Source: Streptomyces sp. M41(2017)
Lineage (GTDB): Bacteria; Actinomycetota; Actinomycetes; Streptomycetales; Streptomycetaceae
Reading direction: 5' to 3'
NCBI RefSeq assembly: GCF_002078175.1
Contig: NZ_MWFK01000002.1
Location: forward strand, 744,001 to 808,000
Length of the DNA: 64,000 bases
Shown here: positions 16,716 to 25,174 of the stretch, piece after piece
How positions within the stretch are numbered: the first letter of the stretch is position 1
How the letters are laid out: every line of letters begins with the position of its first letter
Program-made: the position numbers and the translations under genes
The notes under the pieces: model-generated
The model's database searches: none
What the model was told of the DNA's origin: nothing
The model's input: the letters and a program-made list of their open reading frames with translations, nothing else

Positions 16716-18233
16716 ATGGCTGACTTCGTGGGCGCGGTGGACCAAGGCACCACCAGCACCCGATTCATGATCTTCGACCACGCCGGCAACGAGGTGGCGA
16801 AGCATCAGCTGGAACACGCACAGATCCTCCCGCGCTCCGGATGGGTCGAGCACGACCCGGTGGAGATCTGGGAACGCACCAACTCGGTGATCCAGAACGC
16901 CCTGCGGCACGGCGGCCTCTCCGCCGAGGACCTGGCGGCGATCGGCATCACCAACCAGCGCGAGACCACTGTCGTGTGGGACCCGCGCAACGGACGTCCG
17001 TACTACAACGCCATCGTCTGGCAGGACACCCGCACCGACTCCATAGCCGCCGCCCTCGACCGCTCCGGCAAGGGCGACGTCATCCGGCGCAAGGCGGGCC
17101 TGCCTCCGGCGACGTACTTCTCCGGCGGCAAGATCCAGTGGATCCTGGAGAACGTCGACGGCGTCCGCGAGGCGGCGGAGCAGGGCAACGCCATCTTCGG
17201 CAACACCGACGCCTGGGTCCTGTGGAATCTGACGGGCGGCCCCGACGGCGGCATCCACGCCACCGACGTGACCAACGCCAGCCGCACCATGCTCATGGAC
17301 CTGGAAACGCTGGACTGGGACGACGAGTTGCTGGGGTTCTTCGGGATCCCGCGGGCCATGCTGCCCAGCATCAACCCGTCCTCCTCCGCCGAGGCCTACG
17401 GCACGACGCGGACCTCCCGGCCGCTGCGGGCGTCCATCCCCATCGCGGGCGTGCTCGGCGACCAGCAGGCGGCCACCGTCGGACAGGTCTGCTACGCCCC
17501 CGGCGAGGCCAAGAACACCTACGGCACCGGCAACTTCCTGGTCCTCAACACCGGTACGGAGCTGGTCCGTTCGGAACACGGCCTGCTGACCACCGTGGCC
17601 TACCAGTTCGGTGACAGCCCCGCGGTCTACGCCCTGGAGGGGTCGATCGCGGTCACCGGCTCGGCCGTGCAGTGGCTGCGCGACCAGATGAAGATCATCA
17701 GCGACGCGGCCGAGAGCGAGACGCTCGCCCGCACCGTCGAGGACAACGGCGGGATGTACTTCGTTCCGGCGTTCTCGGGCCTGTTCGCCCCCTACTGGCG
17801 CTCCGACGCCCGGGGAGCGATCGTGGGCCTCGCCCGCTACAACGACAGCGGCCACCTGGCCCGGGCGACCCTGGAAGCCATCTGCTACCAGAGCCGCGAC
17901 GTCGTCGAGGCCATGGAGCAGGACTCCGGGGTGCACCTCGACGTGCTGAAGGTCGACGGCGGCGTGACCGCCAACGACCTGTGCATGCAGATCCAGGCCG
18001 ACGTGCTCGGCGTACCGGTCAGCCGGCCCGTGGTCGCCGAGACCACCGCGCTCGGCGCCGCGTACGCGGCGGGCCTGGCCACCGGGTTCTGGGCCGACAC
18101 GGACGAGCTGCGCACCCACTGGCAGGAGTCCAAGCGCTGGGAGCCCCAGTGGTCCGAGGATCAGCGCCAGGAAGGGTACGCGGGCTGGAAGAAGGCGGTG
18201 GAGCGCACGCTCGACTGGGCGAAGGTCGAGTAG
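16716..18233 (+). CDS. glpK: Glycerol kinase
   Basis: 505 residues, full family length. FGGY kinase features are present: VGAVDQGTTSTRFMIFD (phosphate-1 loop, residues 5-21), GWVEHDPVEIW, TNQRETTVVWD, IVWQDTRT, and the C-terminal LKVDGGVTANDLCMQIQADVLG. It phosphorylates glycerol brought in by the upstream facilitator to sn-glycerol 3-phosphate. The start follows an AGGCGG-type site. A strong terminator sits 40 bases after the stop. Confidence 0.96.
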   Translation: MADFVGAVDQGTTSTRFMIFDHAGNEVAKHQLEHAQILPRSGWVEHDPVEIWERTNSVIQNALRHGGLSAEDLAAIGITNQRETTVVWDPRNGRPYYNAIVWQDTRTDSIAAALDRSGKGDVIRRKAGLPPATYFSGGKIQWILENVDGVREAAEQGNAIFGNTDAWVLWNLTGGPDGGIHATDVTNASRTMLMDLETLDWDDELLGFFGIPRAMLPSINPSSSAEAYGTTRTSRPLRASIPIAGVLGDQQAATVGQVCYAPGEAKNTYGTGNFLVLNTGTELVRSEHGLLTTVAYQFGDSPAVYALEGSIAVTGSAVQWLRDQMKIISDAAESETLARTVEDNGGMYFVPAFSGLFAPYWRSDARGAIVGLARYNDSGHLARATLEAICYQSRDVVEAMEQDSGVHLDVLKVDGGVTANDLCMQIQADVLGVPVSRPVVAETTALGAAYAAGLATGFWADTDELRTHWQESKRWEPQWSEDQRQEGYAGWKKAVERTLDWAKVE

Positions 18234-18272
18234 ATCCGCCGGCCGGTCCCGCGCCTCATGCAGGGTCGCGAG

Positions 18273-18309
18273 GTTCAGCCCCTGACGCGTTTCACGTCAG
18301 GGGCTGAAC
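18273..18309 (+). terminator. Terminator of glpFK
   Basis: Perfect 15-bp stem GTTCAGCCCCTGACG / CGTCAGGGGCTGAAC with a 7-base loop, directly after glpK. Confidence 0.85.
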
Positions 18310-18486
18310 GCTGCGCCGGGCCTCCCTCACCGGGAATTCCCGGTGCCGCCCGGCGCCCGGTCCACGCCCGGCGGGACGCCCGGCGAAAACGGGCCATGTA
18401 CCGAATGATCACCCCCGGTCACGCCCCCACCGCCGCGGGCTCTCTATGCTCGGGGACGACCATTTGTCATTCAGAGGAGCAGAGCA

Positions 18487-18978
18487 ATGAGCGAGAACGT
18501 CTTTTTCGAGGTCACGGCCGACGGCGAACCGCTGGGCCGTATCGAGTTCAAACTCTTCGACGACGTCGTCCCGAAGACGGCCCGGAACTTCCGTGAGCTG
18601 GCCACCGGCGCGCACGGCTACGGCTACAAGGGCTCGCCGTTCCACCGGGTCATCCCGGGCTTCATGCTCCAGGGCGGCGACTTCACCCGCCAGAACGGCA
18701 CCGGCGGCAAGAGCATCTACGGTGAGAAGTTCGCCGACGAGAACTTCACGCTGAAGCACACCAAGCCGGGTCAGCTGTCGATGGCCAACGCGGGTCCGAA
18801 CACCAACGGCTCGCAGTTCTTCATCACCACGATCGTCACCGACTGGCTGGACAACAAGCACGTCGTCTTCGGCGAGGTCGTCGAGGGCATGGACGTCGTC
18901 AAGGCGATCGAGGAGCTCGGCAGCCAGTCCGGAGACACGAAGAAGAAGCTCGTCATCTCCGACTCCGGCACCGTCTGA
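18487..18978 (+). CDS. Peptidylprolyl isomerase, cyclophilin
   Basis: 163 residues with the whole cyclophilin core: VPKTARNFRELATG, GSPFHRVIPGFMLQGGDFT (catalytic Arg in FHRVIPGFM), GTGGKSIYGEKFADENF, LSMANAGPNTNGSQFFIT and WLDNKHVVFGEVVEGMDVV. It has no signal peptide, so it acts in the cytoplasm in protein folding. The start follows AGAGGAGCAGAGCA. It ends in a strong hairpin terminator and stands alone. Confidence 0.96.
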   Translation: MSENVFFEVTADGEPLGRIEFKLFDDVVPKTARNFRELATGAHGYGYKGSPFHRVIPGFMLQGGDFTRQNGTGGKSIYGEKFADENFTLKHTKPGQLSMANAGPNTNGSQFFITTIVTDWLDNKHVVFGEVVEGMDVVKAIEELGSQSGDTKKKLVISDSGTV

Positions 18979-19015
18979 GCGGTCCGGCGACCTGGGGTCA
19001 CCCACGGACGAGTGC

Positions 19016-19050
19016 CGAAGGGGGCGGTGGTATCACCACCGCCCCCTTCG
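19016..19050 (+). terminator. Terminator of the cyclophilin gene
   Basis: Perfect 16-bp stem CGAAGGGGGCGGTGGT / ACCACCGCCCCCTTCG with the 3-base loop ATC, 38 bases after the stop. Confidence 0.85.
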
Positions 19051-19256
19051 GGCGTCCTCGGCCCGGGAGCTCCGCGGCCGGTACCCCGAGCAGCACGCAC
19101 GCCTCAGGCGACGGTCCCCATCCCCTGAGCTCCCCGACTGGAAAGAGTTCGGCCTGATTGGTGGCCGGATCTCGTCCTCCGCACGGTCGGACCCCCTCCG
19201 GTGGGTAGCCCTAGCCAGACGCCGAGGCGCGCGAGGGTTGGGGGGAGCTGGCCCGA

Positions 19257-19937
19257 GTGACATCGAGGGGGAGAACACCCGGGAAGAGCCTGTCGGGACG
19301 GGCACGGCGACGCTCGACGATCCGGCGGCTGCGGGCGGAGGGGCGCTACGGTCCCGGGCTGCGCGAGGTGCTGCCCGCGCTGGCCGGAGTCGTCGTCGTC
19401 CTCTGCGCGGTCGCGGCCGGACTGGCCGTGGGTTACCGCGTGGCCGGCGCCGCCGTACCCCTCGGCGCCCTGGCCCTCCTCGTCGTTCTCGGCCCGGCCC
19501 TGGTGCGCCGGCACCGGCCACTGGCCCGGCGGCGGCTCGGTTTCTACACCGCCGAGGAACTCGCGGAGCTGGACGCCCAGGGACTGGCCCTGGCCGTGTC
19601 ACGGATGCTGCGCCGCGACGGCTGGCGGGTGCTCCCCGCGCCACGGGTCCAGGACCGTCCGCGTGTCCGCGCGCGGGACGGCCTGGGGCAGCGTGTCGAG
19701 GTGGCGTTCCGGCCCGTGGCCGAGCCGCTGCCCGACGAGGACCCGCCCACGTCCACGCGTCCCGGGCGCACGGACCCGGCCGGCGCCCCGCTCCGGCTGG
19801 TGGTGCACCGTGGCGCCTTCAGCCGCCGGGACGTCCAGTGGGCACGTCGGCAGGGCGGTGTTCGTCTCATCGACGGTTCCTGTCTCGCACGGTGGGCCCA
19901 CGGCACCCCGTTGCACGAACTGGGCGAGTCCCCGTGA
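19257..19937 (+). CDS. Membrane protein with degenerate Mrr-like restriction endonuclease domain
   Basis: 226 residues. Two membrane helices lie in LPALAGVVVVLCAVAAGLAVGYRVAGAAVP and onward (about 39-83). The following domain begins FYTAEELAELDAQGLALAVSRMLRRDGWRV and ends VRLIDGSCLARWAHGTP. That layout matches the Mrr_cat proteins common in Streptomyces, where the start helix and the final LID..LA.W pieces frame a D..(E/Q)xK nuclease site. Here the expected QxK strand reads VEVAFRP, so the catalytic Lys appears lost. GTG start after GGGGGAG. Function unknown; a non-cleaving DNA-binding or scaffold role is possible. Confidence 0.6.
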   Translation: MTSRGRTPGKSLSGRARRRSTIRRLRAEGRYGPGLREVLPALAGVVVVLCAVAAGLAVGYRVAGAAVPLGALALLVVLGPALVRRHRPLARRRLGFYTAEELAELDAQGLALAVSRMLRRDGWRVLPAPRVQDRPRVRARDGLGQRVEVAFRPVAEPLPDEDPPTSTRPGRTDPAGAPLRLVVHRGAFSRRDVQWARRQGGVRLIDGSCLARWAHGTPLHELGESP

Positions 19938-20225
19938 GGGCGCGCCAGCGTCCCCGCCGACTCGCGCGGGCTCCTCCCCCGGCCCACGCTCCGCCGCCGC
20001 GGAAGGCATCCGCCGGGACGCCTCAACACTCACTCACAGACCTCGGACCACAGCGGTTTCATCGACAACAGTCGAGGTCAGCCGCATGGACGTAGTCCGA
20101 CCAGGTACTTGAAGGAAAGCCCTTCGCACTGGCCGACGGGCCGAATAGCGTGCGAGGACCCGAGCCGCGCCCACCCGTTCCGCGGCCCATGTACGCCGGG
20201 CCCGCACCCCCACGAGGAGACCGGC

Positions 20226-20672
20226 ATGTCGTACGACAGTTCCGCCGCCCGCCCCGCGCGACAGCTCCACGGACAGCACGAAGACGACGCCACCATCCCT
20301 GTCCGTCTCGTCCCGGACACCGGTGAACAGCCCCTGCGCGACGCGGCGTTACCCCGCGCCTGGACCGGGCACCACCGCGATCTGCGCATCCTGCGGCGCG
20401 CCTACCGCAGGCAGCGGCGGGTGACCACGTTCGCGGTCCTCGGCTACTTCACCCTGTTCCTGGGACTCTCCGCGGGCGCCCCCGGCCTGATGGACCGGCC
20501 GGCCGTCGGCGGTCTCTCCGTGGGCCTGCTCCTCGCCCTCTCCCAGATACCCGCCACCTGGCTCGCCGTGCTGCTCTACGAAGGCACCGCCCGCCGCTAT
20601 GTCGACCCGCTCGCCCGCCGTGTGAACCGCAGCGTCCCCTGGGCCGGCGGCGAGCAGGAGCGGGAGCGATGA
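20226..20672 (+). CDS. DUF485 membrane protein
   Basis: 148 residues. A hydrophilic N-terminal half is followed by LRILRRAYRRQRRVTTFAVLGYFTLFLGLSAGAPGLM and a second membrane helix with LSQIPATWLAVLLYEGTARRYVDPLA. This R-x(n)-F..Y...Y.D(P)..R pattern is the DUF485 family that accompanies ActP/SSS symporters. Its TGA overlaps the symporter ATG, so it is probably an accessory subunit of that transporter. The ATG follows GAGGAGA. Confidence 0.85.
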   Translation: MSYDSSAARPARQLHGQHEDDATIPVRLVPDTGEQPLRDAALPRAWTGHHRDLRILRRAYRRQRRVTTFAVLGYFTLFLGLSAGAPGLMDRPAVGGLSVGLLLALSQIPATWLAVLLYEGTARRYVDPLARRVNRSVPWAGGEQERER

Positions 20673-22300
20673 GCCCCTTCACGGGCGCCACCCAGTCCTG
20701 GTCCCTCGTCGCCTTCAGCATCGCCGTCACGGTGACCCTGCTGCTGTGCGTGCTCACCGGCCCCGACAGCGACGACCTCGCCGAGTTCTACACCGGATAC
20801 CGCTCGCTGTCCCCGCTGCGCAACGGTCTCGCCATCGCCGGCGACTACATCTCGGCCGCGACCGTGCTGACCGTGGGCGGAGTGATCGCCCTGTGCGGCT
20901 ACGACGGTGTCGTCCTCGCCCTCAGCACGCTGCTGTCGCTGCTGGTGCTGATGTTCCTGCTGGCCGAACCCCTGCGGAACACGGGCAAGTTCACGATGGG
21001 CGACGTGCTCGCGCGGCGCATGCCCGGACGGGCCGTGCGCATCACGGCGTGCGCCGTCACGATCGCCGCCCTCGTCCCGATGATGCTCGTCCAGCTCGCC
21101 AGCACGGGGCAGTTGCTGGCCTTCATCCTGGGCTTCTCCGACAGTTCCATGAAGACCGGCTGCATCGTGGGCGTCGGCACCCTGATGATCACCTACGCGG
21201 CGATCGGCGGGATGCGCGGCACGGCGTTGATACAGCTCCTGAAGATGGTGGTGCTCCTCGGCTCCGGGATCGTGGTCGCCGTCCTGATGCTCGATCAGTT
21301 TTACTGGGATCCGGGCGCGTTGTTCAACGCGGCGGCGAAGCGCAGCGGCGCGCCGCACGCGTTCCTGCACGGCGGGCTCCAGTTCGCCGGTGGCCCCCAT
21401 CCCCGGCTCGACATGATCAGTACGCAGTTCGCCATCGTCATGGGCGGTGCCTGTCTGCCGCACGTGACGATGCGCATGTTCACCGCGAACAGCGCCCGGC
21501 AGGTGCGGCGTTCGATGTCGTGGGCGGTGTCGTCGGTCGCCCTGTTCGTGATGGTCGCCAGTGTCATCGGCATCGGTGCGACGGCTCTGATCGGCCGGTC
21601 CCACATCGCCGCCGCGGACCCGCGGGGGCACACGGCGTATCTCCTCGGCTCCCGCGCCGCGTTCGGCCCCGTGGTGTCGCGGGCCGAGACCCTGGTGTTC
21701 ACGACGGTCACGACGGCGATCTTCCTCACCCTGCTCGCGTCCGTCGCCGGAATGACGCTCGCCTGTGCCAACTCGCTGGCCCACGACGTCTTCGCGGGAC
21801 GGAAGGCCACACTGTCCCCGCAGCGCGAGACGGCCATCGCGCGCGGCTCCGCCCTGGTCGTCGGCGCACCGGTGATCGCGCTCGCGGTCCTCGTCCAGCA
21901 CCGGAGTCTGCAGCCGCTCGCCACCATGTCGTTCTGCGTGGGCGCCTCGGCGATCGCCCCCGCCCTCGTCTACAGCCTCTTCTGGCGCCGCTTCACCCGC
22001 GCCGGGCTGCTCAGCACGCTCATCGGCGGCACGCTCGCCGTTCTGGTCCTGATGCCGGGCACCCGCCTGGTGTCGGGCTCCCCCACGGCCGCCTTTCCCG
22101 CGGCGGACTTCAACTGGTTCCCCTTCACCACGACCGGCCTGGTGTCCATCCCGCTGGGCTTCGCCTTCGGCTGGCTGGGCAGCATGCTCTCCGGCCGCCG
22201 CGCCGCGGACCGGGAGCGCCAGGTGTACGAGGGGGTCGAGAGTCTGATCCTCGCGGGCCCCCGGCGGAAGGCGGCGCCCACGCGGGCGGACGGCGGGTGA
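20669..22300 (+). CDS. Sodium:solute symporter family protein (ActP-like)
   Basis: 543 residues with about 13 membrane helices. It opens with SSS motifs DDLAEFYTGYRSLSPLRNGLAIAGDYISAATVL (about 38-70), then GKFTMGDVLARRM, VQLASTGQLLAFILGF, YAAIGGMRGTALIQLLKMVVLL and SMSFCVGASAIAPALVYSLFWRRFT-type endings. These match acetate/short monocarboxylate symporters, the usual partners of DUF485 proteins. No acetyl-CoA synthetase is adjacent, so the substrate is assigned by family only. Confidence 0.88.
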   Translation: MSPFTGATQSWSLVAFSIAVTVTLLLCVLTGPDSDDLAEFYTGYRSLSPLRNGLAIAGDYISAATVLTVGGVIALCGYDGVVLALSTLLSLLVLMFLLAEPLRNTGKFTMGDVLARRMPGRAVRITACAVTIAALVPMMLVQLASTGQLLAFILGFSDSSMKTGCIVGVGTLMITYAAIGGMRGTALIQLLKMVVLLGSGIVVAVLMLDQFYWDPGALFNAAAKRSGAPHAFLHGGLQFAGGPHPRLDMISTQFAIVMGGACLPHVTMRMFTANSARQVRRSMSWAVSSVALFVMVASVIGIGATALIGRSHIAAADPRGHTAYLLGSRAAFGPVVSRAETLVFTTVTTAIFLTLLASVAGMTLACANSLAHDVFAGRKATLSPQRETAIARGSALVVGAPVIALAVLVQHRSLQPLATMSFCVGASAIAPALVYSLFWRRFTRAGLLSTLIGGTLAVLVLMPGTRLVSGSPTAAFPAADFNWFPFTTTGLVSIPLGFAFGWLGSMLSGRRAADRERQVYEGVESLILAGPRRKAAPTRADGG

Positions 22301-22336
22301 CCGGCGTGGCGGGCCGGCCGACGGGGACCAGAATCC

Positions 22337-23983
22337 TCAGACCTCTCGGTACGACAGCCCGCCCGGGTCCCCGTCCGCGCCGATCGCGTAGGTGTCCTTG
22401 ACCTTCACCTCCGTGACGCCGCGGCCCTCGGGGAACACCGCGCGCCAGTCACCGATGACGTGCAGTTCGTCGGTGCCCATCGCCCGGACCACCATGAGGC
22501 CCTCGTCATAGGCCCGGTACGCCTTCATCCACAGGTTCGCGAAGGCCTGCGAGCGGATGAGGTGCATCCAGTCGGGCCGGTAGAGCTCCCGGTTGTAGTT
22601 CGACTCCCCCATCGTGGAGACGAACTTGGAGTACATCGCCTTCACGTACTCCAGCGTCACCCCGTCGTCCTCGGCGATCGCCCGGTCCCGGGCGTCCTTG
22701 AGCGCGACGCGGAACTTCTCCAGCAGGCCCTCGGTCGCGCCCGAGGTGAACGACTCGTGGATCTCGGGGGGATCGCACAGGCCGTACGCCGGTCCCGAGA
22801 GACGCAGCAGCAGGCGCAGTGTGGGTTCGGTGACCCACAGCGGGCCCGGTTCGTCGCGGTTGCCGAGCGGGTTCGGCAGGACCGCGTCGTGGGCCCACGC
22901 GGGAGGCGTGATCAGATGCACGCCGGCGCGGCGACGGTCGTGCTCCGGTGACGTCGAGTGCTCCAACTGTCCGATCGGGAGATGGGTCTTGAGCGCCGAC
23001 AGATAGGCCCCGTTGACGTCGAGCGCGGTGACCTCGTGCGCCCCGGGCGGGAGTTCACCCCGGGTCCACCTGGGCCGGGCCTCCCAGATGTGGTCGGCGC
23101 CCCGAGCGCTCTGCTTGCGCAGGACGTCGGGGATCCAGGGATGGGCCACCACGTCGTAGCGGCCGCCTTTGCGCGTCTCGTCGAGCAGCGCCATCGCGTC
23201 CGGGATGGCCCGCTTCACCAGCGCTGCGGTGGCCGCCTCCACATCGCCGGTCGCGGCGGCGAGTTCGGCCGCCACGGTCCTGCCGATCGCGCCGGGTGCG
23301 TCGGCGGCCTGCGCGCGTCGGCCGACCGGCACCACCCTGGTCGGCCTCGCCGGACGCCCGGGGACGCCCCGGCCGGCCGGCTGTTCGCGCGGCGTCCGCG
23401 CGGCCGTCCGCTCCGCCGTGACGGGACGCGGCTGCGGCTGCGGCTGCGGCTGCGGCTGCGGCTGCGGCTGCGGCTGCGGCTGCGGTGACGCTGCGGGCGC
23501 CCCGCACTCGGCGGGGTCGAGGTGCTGGGGGAATCCGGCGACCTGGTGTCCGGCCGGCTGCCCGCAGAGCACGCAGGGACGCGGCTGCGGGAGTGCCTCG
23601 ACATCATCGGCGGGATCGTCGGCCGCTCCTTGTTCCGCGCCTCCGTCGTCTCCGGTGCCAGGCTCGTCCCGCGAGCCGCCGGGGCCGGTCTCCGTGTCCT
23701 GGGGCGTCACGTCGTCGGTTCCCTCGTCCTGCGCGGCCCGGTCCAGGAGTTTGGCGCGCGCTCCCTCGAGGAAGTACGCGTACTTCTCGCGGACCTCGCC
23801 GCTCGGGTCCCGTCCGGCCTCCCAGCCGCCGACCGTGGACGGGCCGACCCCGAGCGCCCTGGCCACCTGGGCACGGGAGAGGTTCACGCCCTCCCGCAGG
23901 GCCCTGCGCTCCTCGGTGCCGGGCAGCGGAACCTCCTGCCGGGCGGCGGCGAGCAGGGCGTCGATCGTCTCGAAATCCGTCAT
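22337..23983 (-). CDS. Tap-like HTH protein (telomere-associated protein family resemblance)
   Basis: 548 residues. An N-terminal HTH (REGVNLSRAQVARALGVGPSTVGGWEAGRDPSGEVREKYAYFLEGARAKL, about 28-78) is followed by an acidic linker and a zinc-finger-like C-x2-C...H...C element (CVLCGQPAGHQVAGFPQHLDPAEC, ~145). A (PQ)n tract comes next, then a large C-terminal domain with YDVVAHPWIPDVLR and HEVTALDVNGAYLSALKTHLPIG. That last segment recalls the DNA-polymerase-like domain of Streptomyces telomere-associated protein Tap. The layout supports a Tap-like or DNA-binding regulator role. The ATG follows GGGAGGAA and overlaps the upstream Xre stop. Confidence 0.65.
   Translation of the reverse strand: MTDFETIDALLAAARQEVPLPGTEERRALREGVNLSRAQVARALGVGPSTVGGWEAGRDPSGEVREKYAYFLEGARAKLLDRAAQDEGTDDVTPQDTETGPGGSRDEPGTGDDGGAEQGAADDPADDVEALPQPRPCVLCGQPAGHQVAGFPQHLDPAECGAPAASPQPQPQPQPQPQPQPQPQPRPVTAERTAARTPREQPAGRGVPGRPARPTRVVPVGRRAQAADAPGAIGRTVAAELAAATGDVEAATAALVKRAIPDAMALLDETRKGGRYDVVAHPWIPDVLRKQSARGADHIWEARPRWTRGELPPGAHEVTALDVNGAYLSALKTHLPIGQLEHSTSPEHDRRRAGVHLITPPAWAHDAVLPNPLGNRDEPGPLWVTEPTLRLLLRLSGPAYGLCDPPEIHESFTSGATEGLLEKFRVALKDARDRAIAEDDGVTLEYVKAMYSKFVSTMGESNYNRELYRPDWMHLIRSQAFANLWMKAYRAYDEGLMVVRAMGTDELHVIGDWRAVFPEGRGVTEVKVKDTYAIGADGDPGGLSYREV
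23428..23485 (-). repeat. GCGGCT hexanucleotide tandem repeat encoding (Pro-Gln)n
   Basis: Nine to ten near-perfect copies of a 6-base unit within the Tap-like gene; on the coding strand they read CAGCCG and encode alternating Pro and Gln. They link the HTH/zinc part to the C-terminal domain. Such a repeat can change copy number by slippage without breaking the frame. Confidence 0.9.
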
Positions 23984-24291
23984 CGCGTCGATTCCTCCCG
24001 CGCCAGGGGGCGGACCACGGCGGGACGCCGGCCCGGGGACCGGCGGCGGCCCTCGGGCAGCGCCTCGGAGGCCCGCGTCGGTCCGGACAGCAGGTCCAGC
24101 ACGTCGATGCCGAAGTGGGCGGCCACGGCGTCGCAGTCGTCCAGGCTCCACGCGGCCGTGCCGGACTGACGGCGGCTCACCTGGGCCTGGCTCACGCCCA
24201 GCGCCGTGGCGAGGTCGGTCTGCGACTCGCCGGTCGCGTGCAGGAGCGTGGCCACCGCCGACCGGACCCGCTCCGCCAAGGTCATCCGCAT
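23980..24291 (-). CDS. Xre-type HTH protein, operon partner of Tap-like gene
   Basis: 103 residues with an HTH core ATGESQTDLATALGVSQAQVSRRQSGTAAWSLDDCDAVAAHFGID (about 19-62), a Cro/C1 type with an unusually Ala-rich tail. A TTGATC-N17-TATAGG promoter lies just upstream (24322-24350), which rules out longer starts at 24339 or 24432; ATG at 24291 or 24285 is then the natural start. Its stop overlaps the Tap-like ATG (ATGA). It probably regulates or works with the second gene; its target is unknown. Confidence 0.75.
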   Translation of the reverse strand: MRMTLAERVRSAVATLLHATGESQTDLATALGVSQAQVSRRQSGTAAWSLDDCDAVAAHFGIDVLDLLSGPTRASEALPEGRRRSPGRRPAVVRPLAREESTR

Positions 24292-24321
24292 ACCGTGGAA
24301 TCTAACACTCACATCCCATGC

Positions 24322-24350
24322 CCTATACGTAATGAGCATGTCTGGATCAA
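24322..24350 (-). promoter_or_regulatory. Sigma-HrdB-type promoter of the Xre/Tap-like operon
   Basis: On the minus strand TTGATC (24350-24345), 17 bases, then TATAGG (24327-24322). Consensus housekeeping geometry in an AT-richer patch, about 30 bases before the likely start codon. The ~300-base gap 24292-24599 contains this and no gene. Confidence 0.65.
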
Positions 24351-24599
24351 GAGACCGAGAGGAACCCGGCGCCCACCCGCCCAAAGCCGCTCTCGTCCGA
24401 CTCACTCCCCGCACTCGGCCATCAGCTCTCACTCATCGGTCGGATTCGATCAACGGAGGGTGCGGAGGAAGTCGTTTCGGTGCTCCTTCCGCCAGTCCCG
24501 AAAGAACTCGGCTGGCCACCGGAGACGGTCCGTAGGGTCCGGAGCACCGACGAGGCCGGAAATCCCCCGGCCGCGCGGTGACCAGGAGGGGACATCGGG

Positions 24600-24974
24600 A
24601 TGGCGAATGTGGAGGTCTCCCTCAAGGAGACGATGACGTCGATCGAAGGCGCGCTGGGCGCCGCTCTCGTCGACTACACGAGCGGCATGGCGCTGGGAAC
24701 GCTGGGGGGCGGCAACGACCTCGACCTGAACATCGCGGCGGCGGGCAACACCGACGTGATCAGGGCGAAGATGCGGACGATGGAGCACCTCGGTCTCAAG
24801 AGCGAGATCGAGGACGTACTGATCACGCTGGAGAACCAGTACCACGTGATCCGGCCGGTCAAGGGCCGTGAGGGCAATGGTCTGTTCCTGTACCTCGTGC
24901 TCAACAAGGGGACCTCCAACCTCGCCATGGCCCGCCACAAGCTCGCCCGCATCGAGGCGGAGCTGGAGGTCTAG
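24600..24974 (+). CDS. Roadblock/LC7-like protein
   Basis: 124 residues. Pattern LKETMTSIEGALGAALVDYTSGMALGTLGG, central IRAKMRTMEHLGLKSEIEDVLITLENQYHVIRPV and LFLYLVLNKGTSNLAMARHKLARIEAELEV fits the small alpha/beta roadblock/LC7 fold. In Streptomyces such proteins often work with small GTPases or histidine-kinase-like proteins, but none is adjacent. The ATG follows AGGAGGGGACATCGGG, with the SD about 9 bases upstream. Single gene. Confidence 0.75.
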   Translation: MANVEVSLKETMTSIEGALGAALVDYTSGMALGTLGGGNDLDLNIAAAGNTDVIRAKMRTMEHLGLKSEIEDVLITLENQYHVIRPVKGREGNGLFLYLVLNKGTSNLAMARHKLARIEAELEV

Positions 24975-25010
24975 CCGGCGGACCTCTCCGCGCCTCCGCA
25001 CGCCCACGAC

Positions 25011-25026
25011 TTGAAGACTTCTTCAA
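25011..25026. promoter_or_regulatory. Candidate ArsR operator, TTGAAGA-N2-TCTTCAA
   Basis: Perfect 7-bp inverted repeat with a 2-base spacer, about 150 bases before the ArsR-type gene. TGAA/TTCA arms are typical of ArsR/SmtB operators, and it sits in an AT-rich pocket, as a promoter would. Autoregulation is inferred. Confidence 0.55.
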
Positions 25027-25174
25027 TTGGGTACATCCAGATCAGGTCAATCCCCTGGGTGTGCGGAGGCGGAGCCGCGAGGATCGGTCCGTACGTCACC
25101 GCGCGTGGCGGCGCGTGAACAGCCGCCGCGCCAGCGGGAGAAGCAACCCGTCCGAGGCGGCAGGGAGCGAACGA

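Noticed and set aside
23428..23485. GCGGCT repeat as a regulatory or CRISPR-like array
   Set aside because: It lies within a coding frame and encodes Pro-Gln repeats.
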